64,000 nt of DNA, taken from NCBI GenBank assembly GCA_964019425.1, contig OZ025783.1, forward strand, positions 1,178,001 to 1,242,000. Direction: 5' to 3'. Shown here in pieces: positions 54,953-64,000 of this stretch (positions are counted from its first letter, which is position 1; every line of letters begins with the position of its first letter). The notes below the pieces were generated by a model that saw nothing but the letters and a program-made list of their open reading frames with translations, was not told the DNA's origin and made no database searches. The position numbers and the translations under genes were made by a program. This DNA comes from Flectonema sp. DT1601 (taxonomy: Eukaryota > Euglenozoa > Diplonemea > Diplonemida > Diplonemidae).

Positions 54953-55205
54953 TTATTATTTAAAAAAAGGAAACAATCAGTTTAGCGTCTCGATCAGGAC
55001 GGAAAATAGAAATTAATCGACATAGTCGATCGATAGAAAAAAAACAATGATAACATTGTTTATTCCTTTTTTTTTTTTTTTTTTTTATTCTTTTTATTTA
55101 TTTTTAAAGAAAAAACAATCAGTTTAGCGTCCTGACCAGGACGGAAAATTGAAAGTGATCCACATAGTCGATCGATAGAAAAAAGACAATGATAACATTG
55201 TTTAT

Positions 55206-55238
<33 letters not shown>

Positions 55239-55630
55239 CTTTTAATTATTTTAAAGAAAAAACAATCAGTTTAGCGTCTTGACCAGGACGGAAAATAGAA
55301 AGTGATCGACATAGTCGATCGATAAAAAACAATGATAACATTGTTTATTCCTTTTTTTTTTCTTTTTTTTTTATTCTTTTTATTTATTTTTAAAGAAAAA
55401 ACAATCAGTTTAGCGTCCTGACCAGGACGGAAAATAGAAAGTAATCGACATAGTCGATCGATAAAAAAAAAACAATGATAACATTGTTTATTCCTTTTTT
55501 TTTTCTTTTTTTTTATTCTTTTTATTTATTTTTAAAGAAAAAACAATCAGTTTAGCGTCCTGACCAGGACGGAAAATTGAAAGTGATCGACATAGTCGAT
55601 CGATAAAAAAACAATGATAACATTGTTTAT

Positions 55631-55661
<31 letters not shown>

Positions 55662-56435
55662 CCTTTTAATTATTTTTTAAAGAAAAAACAATCAGTTTAG
55701 CGTCTTGACCAGGACGGAAAATAGAAAGTGATCGACATAGTCGATCGATAAAAAACAATGATAACATTGTTTATTCTTTTTTTTTTTTTTTTTTTTTTTT
55801 AATCCTTTTTATTATTTTAAAGAAAAAACAATCAGTTTAGCGTCTTGACCAGGACGGAAAATAGAAAGTGATCGACATAGTCGATCGATAAAAAAACAAT
55901 GATAACATTGTTTATTCTTTTTTTTTTTTTTTTTTTAAATTCTTTTTATTTATTTTTAAAGAAAAAAAACGGAAAATAAAAATTAGTCGACAAAGTCGAA
56001 CGATAAAAAAAAACAATGATAACATTGTTTATTCTTTTTTTTTTTGTTTTTTTTTATATTCTTTTTTATTAATTTTGAAAAAAAAACAATCAGTTTAGCG
56101 TCTTGACCAGGACGGAAAATAGAAAGTAATCGACATAGTCGATCGATAAAAAAAACAATGATAACATTGTTTACTCTTTTTTTTTTTTTTTTTTAAATTC
56201 TTTTTATTTTAAAAAGAAAAAAAACGGAAAATAGAAATTAGTCAACAAAGTCGAACGATAAAAAAAAAAACAATGATAACATTGTTTATTCTTTTTTTTT
56301 TATTTTTTTTTTTATATTCTTTTTTATTAATTTTGAAAAAAAAAACAATCAGTTTAGCGTCTTGACCAGGACGGAAAATAGAAAGTGATCGACATAGTCG
56401 ATCGATAAAAAAAAAACAATGATAACATTGTTTAT

Positions 56436-56472
<37 letters not shown>

Positions 56473-57534
56473 CTTTTTTTTTTTTTAAAGAAAAAACAAT
56501 CAGTTTAGCGTCTTGACCAGGACGGAAAATAGAAAGTAATCGACATAGTCGATCGATAAAAAAAACAATGATAACATTGTTTATTCTTTTTTTTTTTTTT
56601 TTTAAATCTTTTTATTTATTTTTTAAAAAGAAAAAAAAAAAAACGGAAAATAGAAATTAGTCAACAACGTCGAACGATAAAAAAAAAAACAATGATAACA
56701 TTGTTTATTCTTTTTTTTTTTATTTTTTTTTGTATTCTTTTTTATTAATTTTGAAAAAAAAACAATCAGTTTTGCGTCTTGACCAGGACGGAAAATAGAA
56801 AGTGATCGACATAGTCGATCGATAAAAAAACAATGATAACATTGTTTATTCTTTTTTTTTTTTTTTTTTTTTTTAAATCCTTTTTATTATTTTTAAAGAA
56901 AAAACAATCAGTTTAGCGTCTTGACCAGGACGAAAAATAGAAAGTGATCGACATAGTCGATCGATAAAAAAACAATGATAACATTGTTTATTCTTTTTTT
57001 TTTTTTTCTTCTTTTTTTTAAATCCTTCTTTTTATTTTTTAAAGAAAAAACAATCAGTTTAGCGTCTTGACCAGGACGGAAAATAGAAAGTAATCGACAT
57101 AGTCGATCGATAAAATAAAAACAATGATAACATTGTTTATTCCTTTTTTTTTTTTTTTTTATTCTTTTTATTTATTTTTAAAGAAAAAAACGGAAAATAG
57201 AAAGTAATCGACATAGTCGATCGATAAAAAAACAATGATAACATTGTTTATTCTTTTTTTTTTTTTTTTTTTTTTAAATTCTTTTTATTTATTTTTTAAG
57301 AAAAAAACGGAGAATAGAAATTAGTCGACAAAGTCGAACGATAAAAAAACAATGATAACATTGTTTATTCTTTTTTTTATTTTTTTTTTTATATTCTTTT
57401 TTATTAATTTTGAAAAAAAAAAAAAAACAATCAGTTTAGCGTCTTGACCAGGACGGAAAATAGAAAGTAATCGACATAGTCGATCGATAAAAATACAATG
57501 ATAACATTGTTTAATCTTTTATAATTTTTTATTT
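54946..57534 (+). repeat. Hairpin satellite S, array S5 (forward)
   Basis: About nineteen units: A-type on the left, alternating A and B from about 55,940, closing with a last unit that mirrors the first unit of S4. Hairpin 1 shows both gtcctg-ac-caggac and gtcttg-ac-caggac forms. Confidence 0.95.
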
Positions 57535-58184
57535 TTTTTTTTGTTTTAAAAAAAAAAAAAAAAAACAAGCGGAATTGATCATAATGGGTGGTAGGGGTTG
57601 TTATAACTTCGTTTGAAAATTCTTCTTTTTTGATTTCTTTTTTTTTTTCTTTTTACAGGAGTTAAGATCACTTTCAGGAGACAACACATTAACAAGAGCA
57701 GCAAGCAGAGTTGACACTATCAATTCAAATTTGAAATACCGGGAATTAATTTACAAGGAGGTATCTCAAGTGACTTGGTATCTCTAGCGTGTCGGTATCT
57801 CTGGAGTGCTGGTATCTCGTATGTGCGTTGGTATCTCATGAGTGATGGTATCTCTTGTGCATTAGAGAAACGAAAAAGAATGTCATGACCATGACGGAAG
57901 AATTGAGGAATTGAGTTAACATGTTCAATTTAACTTATTTAAACTTTTTTTTTTTTTTTAACAGACCGTAACTATTTGAAAATAAAATGTAGATGGGAAA
58001 CAGTGAAAAGTAAAATGGATGATAAAATTAAATGAGAAATATGACATAACAGACCAGATAGAGAGTATTAAAAGGAAATTGAAAAGGAAAAGAGAAACTA
58101 GGTTAACACTTATTTAAAATTAAGACCGGTTAGTCAGTTTAAGGTCTTGACTAGGACCAACAAAAAAGAAAGAAAAAAAAATTT
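57535..58184 (-). repeat. Modules M and L, reversed and uninterrupted
   Basis: Reverse complements of 53,123-53,440 and 51,765-52,078, joined directly at about 57,853 (ggtatctcttgtgcatt). It serves as the empty site for E copy 7. Confidence 0.9.
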
Positions 58185-58736
58185 AACGATCAAGCTGAGC
58201 TGATCTTGTTTTTATTACAAATAGGGGAGCGGGAGGGATGGAAGGAATAGAGGAAAAAAAAAAGAAAAGGTTGATCAATTGGATCTGATCGTCGAGAAGA
58301 GGAAATTTTTTTAAAGGTTGATCGGTATAGCCGATCGTTGAGAAAAATAAACAGATATAAATACAATCAGTTTAAATTAAAAAAAGAAAAAAAGATTAAC
58401 GATCAAGCTGAGCTGATCTTGTTTTTATTACAAATAGGGGAGCGGGAGGGATGGAAGGAATAGAGGAAAAAAAAAGAAAAGGTTGATCAATTGGATCTGA
58501 TCGTCGAGAAGAAGAAATTATTTTAAAGGTTGATCGGTATAGCCGATCGTCGAGAAAAATAAACAGATATAAATACAATCAGTTTAAATTAAAAAAAGAA
58601 AAAAAGATTAACGATCAAGCTGAGCTGATCTTGTTTTTATTTAAAATTAGGGGAGCGGGAGGGATGGAAGGAATAAAGGAAAAAAAAAAAAAAAAAAGGT
58701 CGATCAATTGGATCTGATCGTCGAGAAGAAGAAAAC
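58185..58736 (-). repeat. Module K, reversed, about 2.5 copies
   Basis: Reverse complement of the K tandem repeat, same 212-bp period with slightly more divergence (for example gaggaaatttttttaaagg in one copy). It runs into J at 58,737. Confidence 0.9.
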
Positions 58737-59134
58737 GAATTTCGATAAGTGGGAAGTAACGGACTGGGAGCTTTTGGCTCCTGCCCTATTCCCGACGTAA
58801 ACTTTCTTTTTATTTTTTTTTTTTTTTTAACAGGCCCAAAGGGCGACAATGATGGTTGCTGACCAAGGAATAATATTCAAATGAATTTTCGTTTCAAAGA
58901 AACGAACAGAATTAAGAGAGAGGTAGAGAAAAAAAAAAAAAAAAAAAAAAAGAAAGAATAGAAAAAAAATATGAAGAGGAAATAATCAAACATGAAAAAA
59001 AAAAAAAAAATAAAATATAAATAAAAAACGTTGTATGAAAAAGGAAAAAAAGAAAAAAAAAAAAAGACCAGAAAAGGAAAGAGAAAATGAAAAGGTATAA
59101 TATTATTGTGGGGATATGAGGATAGCAGGGAGAT

Positions 59135-59155
<21 letters not shown>
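58737..59155 (+). repeat. Modules J and B, copy 4
   Basis: Near-identical to 54,520-54,945, with only small homopolymer length differences. Confidence 0.85.
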
Positions 59156-59172
<17 letters not shown>

Positions 59173-59425
59173 TTATTATTTAAAAAAAGGAAACAATCAG
59201 TTTAGCGTCTCGATCAGGACGGAAAATAGAAATTAATCGACATAGTCGATCGATAGAAAAAAAACAATGATAACATTGTTTATTCCTTTTTTTTTTTTTT
59301 TTTTTTATTCTTTTTATTTATTTTTAAAGAAAAAACAATCAGTTTAGCGTCCTGACCAGGACGGAAAATTGAAAGTGATCCACATAGTCGATCGATAGAA
59401 AAAAGACAATGATAACATTGTTTAT

Positions 59426-59458
<33 letters not shown>

Positions 59459-59850
59459 CTTTTAATTATTTTAAAGAAAAAACAATCAGTTTAGCGTCTT
59501 GACCAGGACGGAAAATAGAAAGTGATCGACATAGTCGATCGATAAAAAACAATGATAACATTGTTTATTCCTTTTTTTTTTCTTTTTTTTTTATTCTTTT
59601 TATTTATTTTTAAAGAAAAAACAATCAGTTTAGCGTCCTGACCAGGACGGAAAATAGAAAGTAATCGACATAGTCGATCGATAAAAAAAAAACAATGATA
59701 ACATTGTTTATTCCTTTTTTTTTTCTTTTTTTTTATTCTTTTTATTTATTTTTAAAGAAAAAACAATCAGTTTAGCGTCCTGACCAGGACGGAAAATTGA
59801 AAGTGATCGACATAGTCGATCGATAAAAAAACAATGATAACATTGTTTAT

Positions 59851-59881
<31 letters not shown>

Positions 59882-60092
59882 CCTTTTAATTATTTTTTAA
59901 AGAAAAAACAATCAGTTTAGCGTCTTGACCAGGACGGAAAATAGAAAGTGATCGACATAGTCGATCGATAAAAAAACAATGATAACATTGTTTATTCTTT
60001 TTTTTTTTTTTTTTTTTTTTTAATCCTTTTTATTATTTTAAAGAAAAAACAATCAGTTTAGCGTCTTGACCAGGACGGAAAATAGAAAGTGA
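59156..60092 (+). repeat. Hairpin satellite S, array S6 (forward)
   Basis: Six A-type units. From 59,181 to about 59,960 the sequence matches 54,961-55,740 at a constant offset of 4,220 with no visible length change even in the T-tracts. It stops within a unit at gaaaatagaaagtga. Confidence 0.95.
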
Positions 60093-60657
60093 TTATTTAT
60101 AAAAAAAAAATGGTCGGTATAGCCGATCGTTGAGAAAAGAACAGATATAAATACAATCGGTTTTGGTGATCGACGAGTGGAGCGATCACTTGACAAGAAG
60201 GAAAAAGAAAGGACCGATTAATTGGGGCTTTGATTGTATTCCCAAGGCATGTTTTTTTTTTTTTTTTTTTTATTATTCATTTACATTATTATTTTTTTTT
60301 TTTTTTTTTAAATTAATAATCACATTTTGTTCAAAAATATTTCATATTAGAGTAAAAGAAAAAGAAAAAAAGAAATAAGAGAAAAAAAAAAAAAAAAAAA
60401 ACCATTGCTGGCCCCCTCACCACTCATAGAGGATGAGGAGGCCAGTAAGGCGTCACTCAAATCTATGCCAAGCCTTGGGAACTTGGATTGGGGTTTAGAC
60501 CATTTATAATTAACAATTAACAATTAACCTGATTAACGTTATGATCTGACGGACATAAACATATCGATAAAATAATACAAACAAAAACGAACAATAAATA
60601 ATAAATAAGCTAAAAAACTAACTAAACAAAGTGATGTGAAAGTAAGGAAAAAGAGAA
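60093..60657 (-). mobile_element. Presumed 3' UTR and border of the RLE-type LINE
   Basis: Downstream of the LINE stop on the minus strand. It contains a K-like scrap (tcggtatagccgatcgttga) at 60,114-60,135, T- and A-runs, a hairpin ctggcc/ggccag with inner ctca/tgag at 60,406-60,443, and three near-copies of aattaac at 60,507-60,530. Where the LINE stops and the satellite debris starts cannot be fixed. Confidence 0.5.
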
Positions 60658-63600
60658 TTACAAGGGGGTGGAGTCACCGTGAACGTCATCAGCAGAACAT
60701 CTCCTTCGATTGTAACGATATCTTGATGGAGGGGTTCGTTTTTTCAGAGTTGAACGCTCAGACTTTCTCGGCGGAGTTTCATTTTCCTCATGTTCTTCTG
60801 TGTCTGGCGGACTCAAACCTTCTGCCCATGAAGCTAATTGGAACTTCAGGGCCGCAATTTGAGACCGTGCCAAGGCGAGTTGAGCATTTAAATCGCTCGC
60901 CAGTCCCGTTAACATCATGGATTGCTCAAGCTGCTCTGCGTGAGTTGTACACCGTTGGTGATTCAGCTCCGAGAGGCGAAGTTGGGCATCCAGAAGTTGT
61001 TCTGAGAGCTCTGCCGCTTTCTCGTTTGTTTCGAGAGAGTCATCTACTGCTCGACAGTAGTTCTCGAGTAAGTCAATCCTACCCTCGGACCATTGTCTCG
61101 CAATAGGTGTATTCTCTTTAACGGAGATAACGTGACTCTCTTGTCGTAAAATCTTGGTCGGCGTGCGGTCGAGAGCTTCACTCTGCGGCATTGTCGGAGG
61201 AATTGAGGCTAGAGGACAAAGAGGGGTGATATAATTAAGGGTAGGGATAAGGGGTTTAATAAGAGGAGTAAAAAGACTACTCGTAGTTGTAAAGAGCGAG
61301 AGGTAGTTCTTTGCTATCTTCATCATAGCAACAGATTCATACAGAACGGGGGTTCGGGGGGAAACTTGTTGACTAAAGTGGGTCATACGGGGACGCGCGG
61401 CACGCAAACTCTCGACCTCCTGTTGAGTATAGAAAAGTCTTATTTTACTTTCTCTTTCCTCATTACATTTGGTCTCCAATTCGTTCGACAGAAGAACAAA
61501 CCTTTGATGGTAATTAAAGAGCGCCATTTCCGATAGGTCTGCTCTCTGAGTCAGATTTGCGAGCTCACGTTTCCTGTAATCTTCCACTAAGTCATATTGT
61601 CGAACTAGTGCAGAAAGAGAAGTCTTCGATTCATCGCGTTCTGCTGTTAACCGTTGAATTACTCCTTCCAGAAGTTCATATTCTTTTCTATCTTTTTCAA
61701 TAATTAAAACAGGGGGCGCAGGAGGAAGTGAGGATGGATCCTGGTTGGTAGCTTTGATCTCAACAGGTAATCCATTTAGTAACTGCTTGTCTTTCTCGAG
61801 GGAGGCTGACATCGCATTAAAGTAAAATAAAAATAGAACATAAAAAATTCGTTCTTTCATTTGCTCTAATTCGTTTTCTAAAATCTGGCATTTCAAGGAA
61901 AGTTTCAGCCTTAATTTTCCTTCTTTTTTTTTGTACAAGGGGGTTTGAGAACCCATGTCAGATTGAGTTCTTATCACTATAGCGAAATCAGCAGGAAGTG
62001 TTTGCGATCCCGTTGACATGAGTTCAGGTGGGGGAGTCTGGAAAGAGATGGAAGAAATAGAAGAGAATGACAAGGAGAGTCCAGTGAGCTCATCCTCATC
62101 TAACAAAACAGAAGGGGCCGGGGAGGAAGAACCATTGGCAATAAGTAGAATAGAAAGAGCCGATGCGTAACAAGTTTGCCAGATAAAACATTTCTCAAGC
62201 CACGATCTTTCAATGGTGAGCTTTTCGATCGTTTTCAGTTTTGTTACTTTGTGGATTTTGACTTCTTCCACAGGGAAGATTTCTTTACCATCTTTTATAA
62301 AACTTGCAGTGGCAGGTTCTTCTTTAATGCTGCGCATTAGTGGTCTTGAATGCCACGTGGGGAGGTTCCTCGTCTGGAACAGAACATATGAGCACTGTCT
62401 GGCGATTCTGGTGCATTCACAAAATAAAGCTTTTGTTGGTGCTAAAGGTGAACCGATGTGACGTGTCCAGATGTTCAGCTGGTCCATGCAGATGTTTCCT
62501 CGTACGCCAACTTCAATAGTAAAAATGTTACAGTCGAAGCCATTAGCGATGATCGAGTCTCTTAGCTTTAGGTATTTCTTTTCCTTTAAGACATGAGAGG
62601 TTTCGAAACGATCTTCATTTGGACACGTCAGCTCCAGAATCAGTGCTCTTTTCGCAAAAAAAGAATAAATAAAAATGTCTGGTCTTAGAGAGGACGAGAC
62701 ATGGCACACTTCAAGAGGAACAATTAGGCGGTTATCACCGACATCGTCGAGGATGACCCAATCATTCGCTAGTGAAAGTTCGCCTGTCTCTTTAGAAATT
62801 CTTTCTAGGGGTTTATTTTCCCCTGTTTTTAAAAAAGTTTGAGAGGGAGGCGGGAGGTTTTCTTTTCTTTTGTTGGCTTTTATTATCAACTCTTCCAAGA
62901 AGATAACAATGCGTTTTAGAACGCTGTCGTGACGCCACGTGAACCTCCCTTGTGTTAAAGAGACAGGACAGCCTGTTAAGACATGCCTGAGGGTAGGATT
63001 CACTTTGCCACACAAAACACAATTTTGGTCCACATTGGTGATGTTCCACCTCTTTAAATTATCTTGTGAGGGGAGGGTGTTTGTAACCGCTTTCAGTTGA
63101 AATGAGATATAGGCAGGATTTCCCTCCCTAAGTACCTTATTCCAGGTGAAATCGTTTATCATACATTTAGACCACTCCTTCCACTGACCTTGGACTTGTA
63201 ATTTATTCAAAGAGTTCAGTAGTTCATCTGTGGCTTCCACTTCAAAACGCTTAAGGAGATCGGGGCGAGTAGTACGTAGATCGCGCAATCGGTGACCAAG
63301 ACCAGCTGATTGCTTCGCAAGAGAACGGTAAGAAAAAAACTTAATAAGGCGCTCCCACTCAGCAGAAGCTGAAAACTTTTTCGACCAGTTGGACGATTTC
63401 TCCATAATAACATTGTAGACACCGTGCATGTCAGAGTCCTGTGAGGATCTGAGGATGTCTAGTTTAATTGATTGCGCTTGTTTATATAGCGTCTCAACTC
63501 TTTTGTGTCTGAGACCAACAGTGTTCTTTGAACCGGTAAAAAGGATGACTGTGTTCGCAGAGCGGACAAATCCCCACCATTTCTTCAAAAAAGGTTTAAT

Positions 63601-64000
63601 AATTTTGTCCATTTTTTTGGCAAAAGGGAGAGATAAGTCATGGATCATTAAACTCCATGTTAACCTTGACAATAACAAGTGTTGGACAGACCAAGCCTTC
63701 TGAGACCCATATAGTGGCATGGCGTCGACTTTTTTTAAAAAATTCCTGGTAAAAGTGGTCAGGCGCTCTCGCAATTTCTGTTCTTTGGCGTTCGGCTCAA
63801 ACCAACGCCCGAGGTATTTGAACTCTCCAGCTTCCTGGAGATTCGTAATCGGAACATTGTTAATCTTCAGGTCCGGGTTAGCTGGTTTCCCTTGTACAAA
63901 GCTGTGGGCAATGCATTTCTGGGGTTTCGCTTTCATACCACGAGACCAGGAAAGAAACTGTTCGAGCGACTTGATTAGCAATTTTGCCCCCGCCTTTGAT
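60658..64000 (-). CDS. RLE-type LINE protein (RT thumb, zinc knuckle, restriction-like endonuclease) with long coiled-coil extension; 5' part outside window
   Basis: Open from base 64000 to a stop at 60658, about 1,114 codons; it enters from the right edge with KAGAKLLIKSLEQFLSW, the end of a reverse transcriptase (SRGMKAKPQKC thumb region). Numbered from 63981: thumb and linker about 1-300; zinc knuckle CVLCGKVNPTLRHVLTGC at about 320-338; restriction-like endonuclease at about 430-500 with RPDIFIYSFF, ILELTCPNED and YLKLRDSI. This order is that of R2/NeSL/CRE-group LINEs. Unusually, about 560 residues follow (547-1107): a hydrophobic YVLFLFYF stretch, Pro-rich linker, long coiled coil (EYELLEGVIQRLTAERDESK; LSEQLLDAQLRLSELNHQ) and a basic tail (KKRTPPSRYRYNRRRC). 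The frame is intact over the whole visible length. Confidence 0.85.
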   Translation of the reverse strand, partial: SKAGAKLLIKSLEQFLSWSRGMKAKPQKCIAHSFVQGKPANPDLKINNVPITNLQEAGEFKYLGRWFEPNAKEQKLRERLTTFTRNFLKKVDAMPLYGSQKAWSVQHLLLSRLTWSLMIHDLSLPFAKKMDKIIKPFLKKWWGFVRSANTVILFTGSKNTVGLRHKRVETLYKQAQSIKLDILRSSQDSDMHGVYNVIMEKSSNWSKKFSASAEWERLIKFFSYRSLAKQSAGLGHRLRDLRTTRPDLLKRFEVEATDELLNSLNKLQVQGQWKEWSKCMINDFTWNKVLREGNPAYISFQLKAVTNTLPSQDNLKRWNITNVDQNCVLCGKVNPTLRHVLTGCPVSLTQGRFTWRHDSVLKRIVIFLEELIIKANKRKENLPPPSQTFLKTGENKPLERISKETGELSLANDWVILDDVGDNRLIVPLEVCHVSSSLRPDIFIYSFFAKRALILELTCPNEDRFETSHVLKEKKYLKLRDSIIANGFDCNIFTIEVGVRGNICMDQLNIWTRHIGSPLAPTKALFCECTRIARQCSYVLFQTRNLPTWHSRPLMRSIKEEPATASFIKDGKEIFPVEEVKIHKVTKLKTIEKLTIERSWLEKCFIWQTCYASALSILLIANGSSSPAPSVLLDEDELTGLSLSFSSISSISFQTPPPELMSTGSQTLPADFAIVIRTQSDMGSQTPLYKKKEGKLRLKLSLKCQILENELEQMKERIFYVLFLFYFNAMSASLEKDKQLLNGLPVEIKATNQDPSSLPPAPPVLIIEKDRKEYELLEGVIQRLTAERDESKTSLSALVRQYDLVEDYRKRELANLTQRADLSEMALFNYHQRFVLLSNELETKCNEERESKIRLFYTQQEVESLRAARPRMTHFSQQVSPRTPVLYESVAMMKIAKNYLSLFTTTSSLFTPLIKPLIPTLNYITPLCPLASIPPTMPQSEALDRTPTKILRQESHVISVKENTPIARQWSEGRIDLLENYCRAVDDSLETNEKAAELSEQLLDAQLRLSELNHQRCTTHAEQLEQSMMLTGLASDLNAQLALARSQIAALKFQLASWAEGLSPPDTEEHEENETPPRKSERSTLKKRTPPSRYRYNRRRCSADDVHGDSTPL

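Overview
This is a nuclear window from a eukaryote, most likely a gene-dense protist. I cannot name the species. Host genes use standard stops and carry short GT-AG introns of roughly 40-100 nt, often with a 3' end of AACAG. Intergenic DNA is AT-rich and full of A/T homopolymers. All fifteen host genes that I can support lie on the minus strand between 1 and 30,250. Such one-way arrays are known from kinetoplastids and dinoflagellates, but the cis-introns and protein types do not settle a lineage.

Host gene block (1-30,250, all minus). In + order: a secreted TWG-repeat protein cut by the window edge; a Pex14-N/MAPR-haem fusion; a WD40 protein; a spinster-type MFS carrier; a pseudophosphatase with low-complexity tail; a short Hsp70; a secreted tandem-domain protein; two small unknown proteins; a coiled-coil protein; a PPR-like protein; an MTQ2/HEMK2-type glutamine methyltransferase; another small unknown; a GH18 chitinase-like protein; and a secreted parvulin-thioredoxin fusion. 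Several act in or pass through the secretory pathway. MTQ2 belongs to translation termination. No operon-like functional theme is evident. A roughly 2.9-kb array of 177-179-bp repeats has grown immediately upstream of the MTQ2 gene and contains extra copies of its 5' coding segment.

Repeat block (30,690-64,000). This is a nest of transposons and satellites. It holds fragments of an RLE-type LINE with an unusual long C-terminal extension; its longest copy runs off the right edge (60,658-64,000). It also holds a GC-rich LINE encoding zinc fingers, an OTU protease-like domain and a reverse transcriptase (34,144-37,490). Six or seven copies of a 1.0-1.4-kb element (here called E) are present in both orientations. 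Long arrays of a satellite (S) have repeat units made of three small hairpins plus T-tracts. Related modules (J, B, K, L, M) join the arrays into large imperfect palindromes around 39,254 and 54,700.

A clean 1,308-bp MULE-like element with 47-bp terminal inverted repeats and a 9-bp target duplication sits inside one S array (49,390-50,697). It carries a 28S rRNA fragment and two tRNA-like sequences. Names S, E, J, B, K, L, M, U and W are labels made for this annotation only. Boundaries of repeat modules are read by eye and are approximate unless an exact junction is stated.
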